Of a DNA stretch of 40,293 nt, positions 8,062 through 17,326 are shown one piece after another. The stretch lies in assembly GCA_902810705.1 (NCBI GenBank), contig CADDYU010000019.1, forward strand, positions 1-40,293, written 5' to 3'. The notes under the pieces are model-generated. The model worked only from the letters and a program-made list of their open reading frames with translations, ran no database searches and was not told the origin of the DNA. Source of the stretch: Methylococcaceae bacterium (lineage in GTDB: Bacteria > Pseudomonadota > Gammaproteobacteria > Methylococcales > Methylococcaceae). Position 1 is the first letter of the stretch. Every line of letters begins with the position of its first letter. Both the position numbers and the translations under genes were made by a program.

Positions 8062-8871
8062 TTGAATCTTTGGACAAAGCTCAAGCACATGGCACTTTTC
8101 TCTCTCCCTCAAAACTCCAAAACCAAGCCCGGCAAGTTCCACCCCGCGCCTGAAAACACTACTCGGCCGCGCCGTTTCGAGATCTACCGCTACGACCCGG
8201 AAAGCGGCGAGAATCCAAGGCTGGACGTGTACGAGATCGACTTAAATCGCTGCGGGCCCATGATTCTTGACGCCATTATCAAGATCAAGAACGAGGTCGA
8301 CAGCAGCCTGGCGTTCCGGCGCTCCTGCCGGGAGGGCGTGTGTGGCTCCTGCGCCATGAACATCGACGGCCGCAATACCCTCGCGTGCACCCAGGAGATC
8401 GAGGATTGCGGAGAGGTGGTGAAAATCTATCCGCTACCCCACCTGCCGGTCATTAAGGACCTAGTGCCCGACATGACCCACTTCTTTGCGCAGTACGCCT
8501 CAATAAAGCCCTGGGTTCGGACCCAGACGCCGCCGCCCGCCGACCGTGAACGCCTCCAGAGCCGGGAGGAGCGCGGCAAGCTCGACGGCCTCTACGAATG
8601 TATCCTATGCGCCTGCTGCTCCACGGCGTGTCCGAGCTACTGGTGGAACAGCGAGCGCTTTCTGGGGCCGGCGGCATTACTGCAAGCCCATCGGTGGATT
8701 CAGGACAGCCGGGACGAGAGCACCGGCGAGCGTTTAGACGATCTCGAGGATCCCTTCAAGCTATACCGCTGCCACACCATTATGAATTGCACCGATGTTT
8801 GCCCGAAATACCTCAGTCCCGCCAAAGCCATCGCCGAAATCAAGAGGCTTTTGATCGAGCGGCAACACTAA
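8062..8871 (+). CDS. sdhB: Succinate dehydrogenase iron-sulfur subunit
   Basis: This frame gives 269 residues from a TTG at 8062, which has a GAGGGG ribosome binding site. An ATG at 8089 would give 260 residues and the more usual [10 protein letters not shown] start, but has a poor ribosome binding site; either is possible. The [2Fe-2S] site is CREGVCGSC plus a Cys in TLACTQE. The [4Fe-4S]/[3Fe-4S] sites are [16 protein letters not shown] and the later [13 protein letters not shown]. The protein relays electrons from SdhA to the quinone site. A 52-base spacer with a pyrimidine-rich tract separates it from sdhA. Confidence 0.96.
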   Translation: MNLWTKLKHMALFSLPQNSKTKPGKFHPAPENTTRPRRFEIYRYDPESGENPRLDVYEIDLNRCGPMILDAIIKIKNEVDSSLAFRRSCREGVCGSCAMNIDGRNTLACTQEIEDCGEVVKIYPLPHLPVIKDLVPDMTHFFAQYASIKPWVRTQTPPPADRERLQSREERGKLDGLYECILCACCSTACPSYWWNSERFLGPAALLQAHRWIQDSRDESTGERLDDLEDPFKLYRCHTIMNCTDVCPKYLSPAKAIAEIKRLLIERQH

Positions 8872-8873
8872 GT

Positions 8874-9119
8874 ATGCGTCAGGGCGAACTGCGATGGCGC
8901 TGCCGGCGCGGCATGCGGGAGTTGGACTTGCCGTTGCAGCGCTATCTGGAACAAACCTTTGAAAGCACCGATCTCTCCATGCAAGCAGCCTTTGTTCGAT
9001 TGTTGGACGAAACGGACGACGCCCTATGGCGTTACTTGTATGGCGACGTAAGCCCCAAGGATCCCGCACTTGCCGAACTCCTCCGCGTTATCCGCCGCAC
9101 CGCTGCATCTCATTATTGA
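8874..9119 (+). CDS. sdhE: FAD assembly factor SdhE
   Basis: The 81-residue product starts at ATG 8874, 2 bases after the sdhB stop. It contains RRGMRELDLPLQRYLEQ, the RGxxE motif that defines SdhE/Sdh5/SdhAF2 and is needed for covalent attachment of FAD to SdhA. Length and the acidic C-terminal half (DETDDALWRYLYGD) fit the family. Position at the end of the sdh operon, directly before a ygfX-like gene, repeats the sdhE-ygfX pair of enterobacteria, though in E. coli that pair is separate from sdhCDAB. Confidence 0.93.
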   Translation: MRQGELRWRCRRGMRELDLPLQRYLEQTFESTDLSMQAAFVRLLDETDDALWRYLYGDVSPKDPALAELLRVIRRTAASHY

Positions 9120-9525
9120 ACAATCCCGAGCCCTGACCTGGGTGCTTATTAGGGTTCACGGTCTCGCCGGAATCGCCGCCCTGATGAACTCCTTGCCGCT
9201 AGGCATCAAGGTCACGCTCCTTGGGGCGGTGGGCCTTAGCCTCTATTTGACGTTATGCAATCACGTCCTCGATCCTGCGGTCAGCGGCTTGTTGCTAAAC
9301 CGCGATGGTGGCTGGGAAGTCACCCGCCGCTCGGGTCCGGTGATGGCCACCCTGGCCGACAGCACGGTGGCGACGCCCTGGATCGTGATTCTGCATTTGG
9401 TTTCAGATTCCCAAAAAATTCCCGTCCTTGTTCCAAGGGATAGCGTGGATCCAGAGTCATTTAGGCGGTTGCGGGTGCATTTGAGGGTCACAAGAGGCGG
9501 GAATAAAGTAGAGCCGATGGCTTGA
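9070..9525 (+). CDS. ygfX: YgfX-like membrane protein
   Basis: The frame begins at TTG 9070, overlapping sdhE by 50 bases, and encodes up to 151 residues; the first confident family residues start near LIIEQSRALTW, so the true start may be a later GTG. Two short hydrophobic segments (about 24-40 and 45-66) precede a soluble domain with DGGWEVTRR, a PWIVILHL strand and the closing RDSVDPESFRRLRVHLR, which matches the YgfX (CptA) family. In E. coli and Serratia YgfX is an inner-membrane partner encoded with SdhE and was once described as a toxin. The gene order supports the call more than the sequence does. Confidence 0.75.
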   Translation: MPNSSALSAAPLHLIIEQSRALTWVLIRVHGLAGIAALMNSLPLGIKVTLLGAVGLSLYLTLCNHVLDPAVSGLLLNRDGGWEVTRRSGPVMATLADSTVATPWIVILHLVSDSQKIPVLVPRDSVDPESFRRLRVHLRVTRGGNKVEPMA

Positions 9526-9665
9526 AGGTGGGATTAGAGATGGGTTGCCCGCTTAGGGCCCGATAAGTTATTCCCATTTTGCGTGCCACACTCCCAAAGA
9601 TATCGTCCAGAGGAAGGTTCTTGTATCCCCTGAGGCGGCCGGGCCAAGCCTACGACCAGGAGACC
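9526..9665. other. Convergent intergenic spacer
   Basis: The ygfX-like gene and the small minus-strand gene meet here. I see no clear hairpin with a T-run on either strand. Confidence 0.4.
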
Positions 9666-9974
9666 TCAATAGCTATCTGCTTCATCGAGTAAATCGTCCA
9701 ACGTTTGGATGCCTGGCTCGTGGAGGTCGGGATCGGTGTAGCCAAGATCGTCGATTTCCACATCGTCGAAAGGAGCGCTTGCATCTTCCGGAGGCTCGAT
9801 GGGGGTGATCGCTGAATCTCGCCATGAACCAAAATCGAATTCTCCAATATCGCCGTTGTAGAACTGAACCTCTATGGAATCATTTTCCTCGTCGACGGCG
9901 ATCACCTGAAAAGCGCGTCCGGATTCAATATCCTGATACCAGTTCTCAATCGATGGGAGAGTTTCGGTAGGCAT
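9666..9974 (-). CDS. Small acidic protein, DUF6763-like
   Basis: A 102-residue frame starts at ATG 9974 behind AAGGTG. It opens with PSIENWYQDIESGRAFQVIA, then EENDSIEVQFYNGDIGEFD, and ends with a strongly acidic, probably unstructured tail. This pattern fits a small family of conserved hypothetical proteins in Gammaproteobacteria (DUF6763), recalled from pattern rather than from a search. The core resembles a small beta-barrel that reads as 'property, value, effect on a gradient', so no catalytic residue is evident. It is monocistronic and its function is unknown. Confidence 0.7.
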   Translation of the reverse strand: MPTETLPSIENWYQDIESGRAFQVIAVDEENDSIEVQFYNGDIGEFDFGSWRDSAITPIEPPEDASAPFDDVEIDDLGYTDPDLHEPGIQTLDDLLDEADSY

Positions 9975-10230
9975 AGTTACACCTTAAATTTAGTTCTTAG
10001 TTACGTTAAAAACGGCCAAGACGTGATTTCTGCCTTAGGGCAATCCCCGTTAATTCGAAGTGGGATACTTTATTTTCTCCCGAGAGATTGGAAAAAAACT
10101 GCCGAGCGATTCGGATTGGCTTTCGCGAATCACCCCCTTTGTTAATTTTGGTTTATTGGAATAGTTTTGCCACCTCTGCGTTATCTCCCGTAGGGTCCGG
10201 CTGGAAGCCAAACGCGGCGGGGCCGCCTTG
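9975..10230. other. Intergenic region with a weak terminator candidate for glnD
   Basis: Read on the minus strand, an inverted repeat (GATTCG at 10108-10113 and its complement at 10126-10131) and a shorter overlapping stem lie a few bases before seven Ts (10092-10098). This could terminate the map-glnD transcript, although stem and U-tract are not ideally spaced. The promoter of the small gene starting at 9974 must lie further left. Confidence 0.35.
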
Positions 10231-12891
10231 TCACTGAGTTCCCACCCAACTCATGATGGCGTCACTCAACAGTTGCTTTTGCGATTGGTCAGCCAACGGT
10301 CGGTCTTCGGAGTCAGTAATGTAGAAGATATCTTCCGCTCGGCTGCCGATCGTGGAAATCTTAGCGTTGTAAAGGCGAATGCCACATTGCGTGAACGCTT
10401 GGCCGACCTTCGACAACAGCCCGGCGCGATCGGTGGCGACTAATTCCAAGATAGTGTAGCGATTTTGCGGATCCTCGTGAAAATACACCTGCGTAGGGAC
10501 GGCAAAATGCTTGATCAATCTAGGTTCCCGCCGCTGCACCTGAATCGGCGTTCCATCCGCGCACTTGAGACTCTGGCGCAGCTTCACGCAAATCTGAATC
10601 TGTCGCAGGTGATCCCGGATCGGTTTTCCCGTTTGCTCTAGCACCTGATAACTGTTTAGTACGTAACCGTCGCCAGCGGTAATGATCCTGGCATCGAATA
10701 CCGTGAGACCCAACTGGTCTAGCACCGCCGTGCTATGGGCGAAGATGAAGTCCTGATTGTAGGCGTAGACGAAAATTTCCGCGCTGCCCCTTTGGCTGAC
10801 CGGACGCAGCAGCACCAAGGGCAAGTCTTCGGCCTTGCAAGCGCCAATCGCGACCGTATGCCAAGCCGCCTCCTCTGGCAGATAACGTAGAAAATACTCG
10901 TCGTTGAGCGTCTGCCAAACTCGCTCGACAATTTCATCGCCAATACCCAGGCGTTTTAGCAAGGCGCGGCTTTCCGCCTTGACGGAGGCGATCTTTTCGG
11001 CTTGCTCTACCGGCTTAGTCAGCCCTCGCCGAAACATCCAGCGGGTGGCCAAATAAAGCTCTTTCAATAGCGCGTCCTTCCAGGAATTCCACAAGCTCGG
11101 GTTGGTGGCGCGGATGTCGGCCACTGTTAGAAGATAGAGATGATCCAGTGTCGTTTGGCCGCCCAATTCGGTGGCGAACTCGCGGATCACATCCGGATCG
11201 TTGATGTCCTTGCGCTGCGCCGTCATGGACATGAGTAGATGGTGTTGTACCAGCCAGCGAACCAAGGCGGTATCCCGGGGGCCAAGACCGTGCCGTCGGC
11301 AAAACTCATCGGCGATGAAAGCGCCCACCGTGGAATGGTCATCGCCACACCCTTTCGCGATGTCGTGCATCAACGCGGCGATATATAGCAGTTCCGGCTT
11401 TTCGATGAATTCGAAGATTTCATTGCAGAGCGGGTGGTCGGCCCTGAATTTGTCCAAGGCGAAGCGCCGCAGGTTGCGAATCACAAAAAGGGTGTGTTCG
11501 TCCACGGTGTAGACGTGAAAAAGGTCGTACTGCATGCGGCCGACCACCCGTCCAAAAGCGGGGAGATAGGCGGCCAGTACCCCATAGCGGTTCATCCGTC
11601 GCAGCTGATGGGTGATGCCGGTCTTCTGACGCAGAATGGTCATGAACAAACGGCACGCTTCAGGGTCCTGGCGGAAATTCTCGTCGATCAGATCAAGGTG
11701 CTGTCGAATCAGCCGGATGGTGGAAGCCCGTATTCCCTGAAGGCTGGTATTTTGTTGAAGCAGCAGAAAAATCTTCAGCAGCGCCAAAGGGTGTCTCTTG
11801 AAGACATCAGGGTGCAAAACCTCAACATAGTTATTGACTGCTTGGAAATGCTCATTGATAGGCAAAACGGCGAAGTCCTCATTGCCATGCAGGGCCACTT
11901 CCTTGAAGAGCTGCATAAGCATTTCGTTCAAACGCTCCAACCCCATGACGGTGCGGTAATAGAGCTGCATGAACTGCTCAACGGCATGGTTGACATTCGG
12001 GTCCCGATAGCCGAACTGATAGGCGAGTTCCTTTTGATATTCAAATAGTAGTCGATCCTCGCTACGGCCGGTCAGAACATGCAGGGCGAACCGTACCTGC
12101 CAGAGAAAATCCTGGGCCTGCGCGAGTTCGGTGTATTCGGTCTTGGTCAACCAGCCTTGGTGCAATAAATCTTGCAAGCTTCGGCTTTTATAATGGCGTT
12201 TAATGATCCAGCCGATGATCTGAAGGTCCCTTAGGCCGCCGGGGCCTTCCTTGACATTAGGCTCGAGGTTATAGGCTGTGTCGTGGTATTTGGCATAGCG
12301 GGCCGCCTGCTCGGCCATCTTGGCTTCGAAAAATTCCGGCGAAGGCCAGAGATGCTCGGGTCCTAACTTTGTCGACAAGGTGTCGAACAACGCTTCCGAG
12401 CCCTGAATCAGGCGCGATTCCATTAAACTGGTGATGACGGTCTGATCCTGGCGGGCCAGGTTTACGCAGTCCGCCACGGTGCGCACGCTTTGGGCGGGCT
12501 TTAGACCAATATCCCACAGGAAGTTGAAAAATCCCGCCAGTTCCTTCTGGCAAGCCATGGCCACCGAAGTGTCCGTAGTGACGGAAGGATCGAGAAGGGC
12601 CAAGATATCGATGTCCGAGTGCGGGTGCAGTTCGCGTCGTCCATACCCGCCGACTGCGACTAGAGCCAGCTTTTCGGCGTGGGCCCCTAGAAAGTGCTGC
12701 CAGCAGGCACTTAGAATTTCGTCCATGAAATCCGAACGGTCGTGGATCAATTCCGCGGCCGGAACACCGTTCCGAAATCGCTCGATCAGTTCCGCATTCT
12801 TTTGTTGTAGGCATTCCTTGAAACTGCGGATCAGCTCGGCGGGCGAGTCCCTGTGCTCACGAACCCGTAAATTTAAGGCGGCCGTGTTCAA
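10231..12891 (-). CDS. glnD: Bifunctional [protein-PII] uridylyltransferase/uridylyl-removing enzyme
   Basis: GlnD senses glutamine and adds or removes UMP on PII proteins, controlling nitrogen assimilation. I place the start at TTG 12891 (886 residues, against 890 in E. coli), with a GAGGAAG ribosome binding site inside the end of map; the frame is open to 13008 and TTG 12900 is also possible. The nucleotidyltransferase motif VGGYGRRELHPHSDIDILAL is near residues 79-98. The HD phosphohydrolase motif ALMHDIAKGCGDDHS is in the middle. Two C-terminal ACT domains, one beginning AEIFVYAYNQD and one ILELVATDRAGLLSKVGQAF, bind glutamine. Overlap with map by 35 bases indicates co-transcription and translational coupling. 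Confidence 0.95.
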   Translation of the reverse strand: MNTAALNLRVREHRDSPAELIRSFKECLQQKNAELIERFRNGVPAAELIHDRSDFMDEILSACWQHFLGAHAEKLALVAVGGYGRRELHPHSDIDILALLDPSVTTDTSVAMACQKELAGFFNFLWDIGLKPAQSVRTVADCVNLARQDQTVITSLMESRLIQGSEALFDTLSTKLGPEHLWPSPEFFEAKMAEQAARYAKYHDTAYNLEPNVKEGPGGLRDLQIIGWIIKRHYKSRSLQDLLHQGWLTKTEYTELAQAQDFLWQVRFALHVLTGRSEDRLLFEYQKELAYQFGYRDPNVNHAVEQFMQLYYRTVMGLERLNEMLMQLFKEVALHGNEDFAVLPINEHFQAVNNYVEVLHPDVFKRHPLALLKIFLLLQQNTSLQGIRASTIRLIRQHLDLIDENFRQDPEACRLFMTILRQKTGITHQLRRMNRYGVLAAYLPAFGRVVGRMQYDLFHVYTVDEHTLFVIRNLRRFALDKFRADHPLCNEIFEFIEKPELLYIAALMHDIAKGCGDDHSTVGAFIADEFCRRHGLGPRDTALVRWLVQHHLLMSMTAQRKDINDPDVIREFATELGGQTTLDHLYLLTVADIRATNPSLWNSWKDALLKELYLATRWMFRRGLTKPVEQAEKIASVKAESRALLKRLGIGDEIVERVWQTLNDEYFLRYLPEEAAWHTVAIGACKAEDLPLVLLRPVSQRGSAEIFVYAYNQDFIFAHSTAVLDQLGLTVFDARIITAGDGYVLNSYQVLEQTGKPIRDHLRQIQICVKLRQSLKCADGTPIQVQRREPRLIKHFAVPTQVYFHEDPQNRYTILELVATDRAGLLSKVGQAFTQCGIRLYNAKISTIGSRAEDIFYITDSEDRPLADQSQKQLLSDAIMSWVGTQ

Positions 12892-13660
12892 GCGCTTCAA
12901 CTTCCTCGTGGCGTAGGGTAAGAATTTCGAAGCCTTGCTCCGTGACGAGAATCGTGTGTTCCCATTGAGCAGACAGGCTGTGATCCTTGGTGACGGCGGT
13001 CCAGCCATCCGAGAGAATTTTAACGTAACGTTTTCCTGAGTTGATCATGGGCTCTATGGTGAAGATCATGCCTGGCTCCAGCCTAGGACCCGTGCCTGGC
13101 TTGCCGTAATGGAGCACCTGGGGATCTTCGTGGAATTCGCGCCCAATCCCATGGCCACAGAATTCCTGCACCACTCCGTAGCCGTGGGATTCGGCGTATT
13201 TCTGGATGGCATAGCCGATATCGCCCAAATGCGCGCCGGGGCGCACCTGTTGAATGCCAAGATACAAAGCTTCCTGACAGACTCGCACTAAACGTCTGGC
13301 GCGGATCGGCACCTCGCCTACGAGAAACATTTTGCTGGTATCGCCATGATAACCGTCCTTGATGACAGTAATGTCGATGTTGATGATGTCGCCGCTCTTC
13401 AGCTTTTTCGGCCCCGGTATACCATGGCAGACCACGTGATTCACGGAAGTGCAAATGGATTTCGGAAACCCCTTGTAATTCAAGGGGGCGGGAATCGCCT
13501 GCTGAGCCCCTACAATATAGTCGTGACAAATTTGATTAAGTTCATCCGTAGTTATTCCGGGTACTACGAATGGCCCAATCATTTCCAACACCTCCGCAGC
13601 CAAATGGCCGGCGACTCTCATTTTTCCAATTTCGGCAGGTGATTTTAAGATAATGCTCAT
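12857..13660 (-). CDS. map: Type I methionine aminopeptidase
   Basis: This 267-residue enzyme removes the initiator methionine from nascent proteins. The five metal ligands are visible: Asp in INIDITV, Asp in GDTSKMF, His in GHGIGREFHEDP, Glu in FTIEPM and Glu in WEHTILVTE. Substrate-site His is in NHVVCHGIPG. The length is typical of bacterial type I enzymes. The ATG at 13660 is the family start (MSIILKSPAEI), yet the bases before it read CTCCTCCCC on the coding strand, with no Shine-Dalgarno, so initiation may be leaderless or use another signal. It is divergent from rpsB, the order seen in E. coli. Confidence 0.97.
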   Translation of the reverse strand: MSIILKSPAEIGKMRVAGHLAAEVLEMIGPFVVPGITTDELNQICHDYIVGAQQAIPAPLNYKGFPKSICTSVNHVVCHGIPGPKKLKSGDIINIDITVIKDGYHGDTSKMFLVGEVPIRARRLVRVCQEALYLGIQQVRPGAHLGDIGYAIQKYAESHGYGVVQEFCGHGIGREFHEDPQVLHYGKPGTGPRLEPGMIFTIEPMINSGKRYVKILSDGWTAVTKDHSLSAQWEHTILVTEQGFEILTLRHEEVEALEHGRLKFTGS

Positions 13661-13730
13661 AAAGGGGAGGAGTATGATGTTCTCCAGTGATGCCCTATAG
13701 GAGGCATAAGGGCAAGAGAGGCAGCGCGGA

Positions 13731-13759
13731 TTGTTGAAGAAAGGTCATTATGGTATAAA
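13731..13759 (+). promoter_or_regulatory. Probable rpsB promoter
   Basis: TTGTTG (13731-13736) and TATAAA (13754-13759) are 17 bases apart. Transcription would begin about 13766, leaving a leader of roughly 138 bases before rpsB, longer than translation needs. Confidence 0.55.
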
Positions 13760-13765
13760 GCGCTG

Positions 13766-13903
13766 CTATTTTTAGCAACAACACACACATATCGTCACGT
13801 TCGGCAGGGTGCCGCTTCGCTTGTTGGCAAAGTCTAGACCAAGGCGGTTGCCGGACGGGATATGTGGAGGCTCAACCCAAGCAGGCAATCCTAGGAGAAC
13901 TTA
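13766..13903 (+). promoter_or_regulatory. rpsB mRNA leader, possible S2 autoregulatory RNA
   Basis: The leader can fold into at least two small stems: CGGCA/TGCCG (13802-13806 with 13810-13814) and GGCAA/TTGCC (13826-13830 with 13848-13852). In Gammaproteobacteria ribosomal protein S2 represses rpsB-tsf through a structured leader, so length and foldability are consistent with such an element. I could not confirm a match to the known motif. The ribosome binding site is AGGAGA, just before ATG 13904. Confidence 0.35.
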
Positions 13904-14689
13904 ATGTCGACCGTTACGATGCGTCAAATGCTCGAGGCAGGTGTTCATTTCGGTCACCAGACGCGCTATTGGAATCCCAAAATGGCTCCGTTTATCTTCG
14001 GCGCGCGGAGCAACATTCATATTATCAATCTCGAAAAGACCTTGCCCTTGTTCAACGAGGCGTTGAAATACCTCGAGCAGGTGGCGGCCAAACGAGGCAA
14101 AATTATGTTCGTAGGCACCAAACGCACCACTCGCAAAGTCGTCGAAGATGAAGCCAACCGGTGCGGCATGCCCTACGTAAATCACCGCTGGCTGGGTGGA
14201 ATGCTCACTAACTTCAAGACCATCAAGCAATCCATCGCTCGCATGAAGGAGTTGGAGGCCATGCGCGATGATGGGCGGCTACAGCGCTTCAGCAAGAAGG
14301 AAGGCCTAGGGATGATGCGCGAACTGGAAAAGTTGGTGAACAGCCTAGGCGGCATACGAGACATGGAAAGGCTCCCCGATGTGGTATTTGTGCTCGATGT
14401 GGGCTACGAGAAAAATGCTGTTAGCGAAGCCCAAAAGTTGGGAATTCCCATAGTGGGCGTTGTTGATACCAATAACAGTCCAGTCGGAATCGATTATGTC
14501 ATTCCCGGTAACGACGATTCCATCCGGGCAGTTCAACTCTACGTGCAAGGCGCCGCGACAGCGATCCTGCAAGGCAAGGCAAACAGCCTCGAATTAGCCG
14601 GCGGCGAGGACGAGTTCGTGGAGATGGAACCGACCTCGGAATCCCGGGCGGAACCCGAGGCAGAGGTTCATGCTAGCTACGCTGAATAG
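13904..14689 (+). CDS. rpsB: 30S ribosomal protein S2
   Basis: The 261-residue product starts [20 protein letters not shown] and contains the family signatures [46 protein letters not shown] and [13 protein letters not shown]. It is needed for late 30S assembly and for docking S1. The last 35 residues are acidic and variable, slightly longer than in E. coli (241 residues). It heads the rpsB-tsf transcription unit; an attenuator-like terminator lies in the 272-base gap before tsf. Confidence 0.98.
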   Translation: MSTVTMRQMLEAGVHFGHQTRYWNPKMAPFIFGARSNIHIINLEKTLPLFNEALKYLEQVAAKRGKIMFVGTKRTTRKVVEDEANRCGMPYVNHRWLGGMLTNFKTIKQSIARMKELEAMRDDGRLQRFSKKEGLGMMRELEKLVNSLGGIRDMERLPDVVFVLDVGYEKNAVSEAQKLGIPIVGVVDTNNSPVGIDYVIPGNDDSIRAVQLYVQGAATAILQGKANSLELAGGEDEFVEMEPTSESRAEPEAEVHASYAE

Positions 14690-14876
14690 CGGAAATCCTT
14701 GAGGAGCTAAAAGCCTTGAGAGCAACGCCCTCGCCAGTCCGATAAGGCGTACCGGAAAAAGCGGCTCGAAATCACTTTTTGGCCTATTCCGAGCACTTTG
14801 AGCTTCGCTTAACGCTTAAACGGGATTGAGATGCACCACTAACGGGCGGCAGCTTTCTCGGGTCAGCCGCTTCAAG

Positions 14877-14900
14877 ACGCCTCCCTCAGGAGGCGTTTTT
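14877..14900 (+). terminator. Intrinsic terminator / attenuator between rpsB and tsf
   Basis: An 8-base-pair stem (ACGCCTCC pairing with GGAGGCGT, 14877-14884 and 14889-14896) closes a CTCA loop and runs into TTTTT (14896-14900). This is a textbook Rho-independent terminator. Since tsf follows 61 bases later without an obvious strong promoter of its own, it probably acts as a partial attenuator, as known for the E. coli rpsB-tsf operon. Confidence 0.8.
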
Positions 14901-14961
14901 AATAAGTTATGAATATGCGGATACCGCCGCCATTGAACTAAATTTTAGAGAGGTTCGGTTA

Positions 14962-15849
14962 ATGACCAATATCACCGCTGCAATGGTTAAGGAACTGCGG
15001 GAGCGCACCGGTTCCGGAATGATGGAATGCAAGAAGGCTCTAGGCGAAACCGGTGGCGATTTGGATGCCGCAGTGGAATTGATGCGCAAAGCAGGCCTCG
15101 CCAAAGCCGACAAGAAATCCGGCCGCACTGCCGCCGAGGGCCGAATCAGCATTAAGCTGAGCGAGGATGGCAAGCGCGCGGCGATCGTTGAAGTCAACAG
15201 CGAAACCGACTTTGTCGCCAAAGGCGACGATTTCATCGAATTCGCCAATCATGTCGCCCAGGCGGCGTTGGATGCCGGCGTTGGCTCGCTTGATGAGCTG
15301 CTCGGGGCCAAGATCTCGTCCACCGGCGCCACGGTCGAAGAAACTCGCCGCGAGCTGATCGCCAAGATCGGCGAAAATATCAACGTCCGCCGATTTGAGG
15401 GCTTTGCTTCGGAAAACGGCCAAGTGGCCAGTTACCTGCATGGCACCCGCATCGGCGTCTTGGTCGAATTGATCGGAGGTAATCCGGAGCTCGGCAAGGA
15501 TATTGCGATGCACATTGCCGCCAGTAAACCCATTAGTGTCGACGAAACGGGTGTGTCCACCGAAATCCTCGCCAAGGAGCGGGAGATCGCCAGAGCCCAG
15601 GCCGAAGCCGAAGGCAAGCCCACGAATATTGTTGAGAAAATGGTCGAGGGCAAGGTCAAGAAGTTCTTGGGAGAAGTCACCTTGGTTGGCCAGCCCTTCG
15701 TCAAGGATCCCGATCAGAACGTCGGCAAGTTGCTGAAGGACAATAATGCAAGAGTCGCCCGGTTCGTTCGCTTCGAAGTTGGCGAAGGCATCGAGAAAAC
15801 GGAAAGCAATTTCGCTCAAGAAGTCATGGCGCAGGTACGAGGTTCGTGA
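14962..15849 (+). CDS. tsf: Elongation factor Ts
   Basis: The 295-residue protein is the nucleotide-exchange factor for EF-Tu. It begins [20 protein letters not shown] with the signature [17 protein letters not shown], followed by the second signature region [15 protein letters not shown] (about residues 75-90). The coiled-coil and dimerisation parts follow, and the C-terminus is conserved ([18 protein letters not shown]). An AGAGAGGTT ribosome binding site precedes the ATG. Expression relative to rpsB is probably set by the terminator in the upstream gap. Confidence 0.98.
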   Translation: MTNITAAMVKELRERTGSGMMECKKALGETGGDLDAAVELMRKAGLAKADKKSGRTAAEGRISIKLSEDGKRAAIVEVNSETDFVAKGDDFIEFANHVAQAALDAGVGSLDELLGAKISSTGATVEETRRELIAKIGENINVRRFEGFASENGQVASYLHGTRIGVLVELIGGNPELGKDIAMHIAASKPISVDETGVSTEILAKEREIARAQAEAEGKPTNIVEKMVEGKVKKFLGEVTLVGQPFVKDPDQNVGKLLKDNNARVARFVRFEVGEGIEKTESNFAQEVMAQVRGS

Positions 15850-15935
15850 TCCTCAGAGAGGGATTATCGGGGCATTTTCGGCTTTCGCCACGGGTGCCCG
15901 TTTATCGAGCATGGCTTTGGGATTAATAGACACCG

Positions 15936-16664
15936 ATGAGCGCACCAAAATACACCCGCATATTATTAAAGCTGAGTGGCGAAGCGTTAATGGGAAAACA
16001 GGGGAGCGGCATCGATCCCCACACGATTCACCGTCTTGCCCTTGAAATCAACGAACTGTGCTCGGTCGGCGTACAGGTCGGCTTGGTCATTGGCGGCGGC
16101 AACATCATCCGCGGGTCCGAAAAAGCGGCCGAGGGTCTCGACCGGGTGACTGGCGACTATATGGGCATGTTGGCAACGGTCCTGAACGCACTAGCGTTGC
16201 AGGATGCCCTCGAGCATCTAGGGCAGCCGGTACGGGTGATGTCCGCTCTCAAGATCAACGAAGTTTGCGAGGACTATATCCGGCGCCGCGCCATTCGGCA
16301 TCTCGAGAAAGGGCGAGTGGTGATCTTCGCGGCGGGCACCGGCAATCCTTTCTTCACCACCGATTCGGCGGCAAGCCTTCGAGCCATTGAAATCAACGCG
16401 GAATTGTTGATTAAAGCCACCAAGGTCGATGGTGTCTACTCTGCCGACCCAATGAAGGATCCTAATGCCAAACTTTACTCTCGCTTAACCTATGACGAGG
16501 CTTTGGATCAACGTTTGAATGTGATGGATGCCACAGCTCTAGTACTCTGCCGCGATCACAATATGCCGCTTAGGGTAATGAACATTTTTGAGCCCGGAGC
16601 CGTGATGCGGCTGGTGCAGGGTGAAGATATTGGGTCTTTGATAGAAACCGGTAAACGACTATGA
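15936..16664 (+). CDS. pyrH: Uridylate kinase
   Basis: This 242-residue enzyme phosphorylates UMP to UDP in pyrimidine synthesis. It belongs to the amino acid kinase superfamily: [13 protein letters not shown] at the N-terminus, [13 protein letters not shown] for the phosphate loop, the [16 protein letters not shown] motif, and [17 protein letters not shown]. There are 86 bases between tsf and pyrH, without an obvious hairpin. Its stop overlaps the frr start as ATGA, so frr is likely translationally coupled. Confidence 0.97.
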   Translation: MSAPKYTRILLKLSGEALMGKQGSGIDPHTIHRLALEINELCSVGVQVGLVIGGGNIIRGSEKAAEGLDRVTGDYMGMLATVLNALALQDALEHLGQPVRVMSALKINEVCEDYIRRRAIRHLEKGRVVIFAAGTGNPFFTTDSAASLRAIEINAELLIKATKVDGVYSADPMKDPNAKLYSRLTYDEALDQRLNVMDATALVLCRDHNMPLRVMNIFEPGAVMRLVQGEDIGSLIETGKRL

Positions 16665-17218
16665 TCGAAGATACTCGAAAACGGGCTGCCGAGCGCATGG
16701 CCAAAAGCATCGAGGCGCTCAAACACGAACTCGCCAAAATTCGGACCGGCCGCGCCCACCCCAGCCTGCTGGATCACATTACAGTGCCCTACTACGGCAA
16801 CGAAGTGCCGTTGAGCCAGACCGCCAACATTACGGTCGAGGATGCCCGCACTCTGACGGTCACGCCATGGGAACGGAATATGGTCCAGGCTATCGAAAAA
16901 GCCATTCTCACCTCCGATCTTGGCTTAAATCCCTCCACAGCGGGTACGGTGATCCGTGTGCCTATGCCTCCTCTGACGGAACAGCGCCGCCGGGATTTGA
17001 TCAAGGTAGTACGGCATGAGGCGGAAAATGCGCGGGTGGCTATCCGCAACATTCGGCGCGATGCTAATAACGAGCTCAAGGCGGCCTTGAAAGAAAAGCT
17101 CGTTTCCGAAGATCAGGAGCGGCGCAGTCAAGAGCAGATTCAAAAACTGACCGACCAGCACATCAAGGAAGTGGACGAACTCTTAGAAGAAAAAGAAGCG
17201 GATTTACTTGCCATTTGA
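16661..17218 (+). CDS. frr: Ribosome recycling factor
   Basis: The 185-residue protein splits post-termination ribosomes together with EF-G. Characteristic segments are [40 protein letters not shown], and [20 protein letters not shown]. The C-terminal helix ends [16 protein letters not shown]. Length equals the usual 185. The gene overlaps pyrH by 4 bases. Confidence 0.98.
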   Translation: MIEDTRKRAAERMAKSIEALKHELAKIRTGRAHPSLLDHITVPYYGNEVPLSQTANITVEDARTLTVTPWERNMVQAIEKAILTSDLGLNPSTAGTVIRVPMPPLTEQRRRDLIKVVRHEAENARVAIRNIRRDANNELKAALKEKLVSEDQERRSQEQIQKLTDQHIKEVDELLEEKEADLLAI

Positions 17219-17326
17219 GTGCCGGACTCCAGAGATGCCGCGCATTGGAGTTGGGTCTCCGACATTTTTTACAACCTCGGCCCTGGCAACGCCAACCCCG
17301 GGCGGCATCAGGCTACGGCTTTCCCT

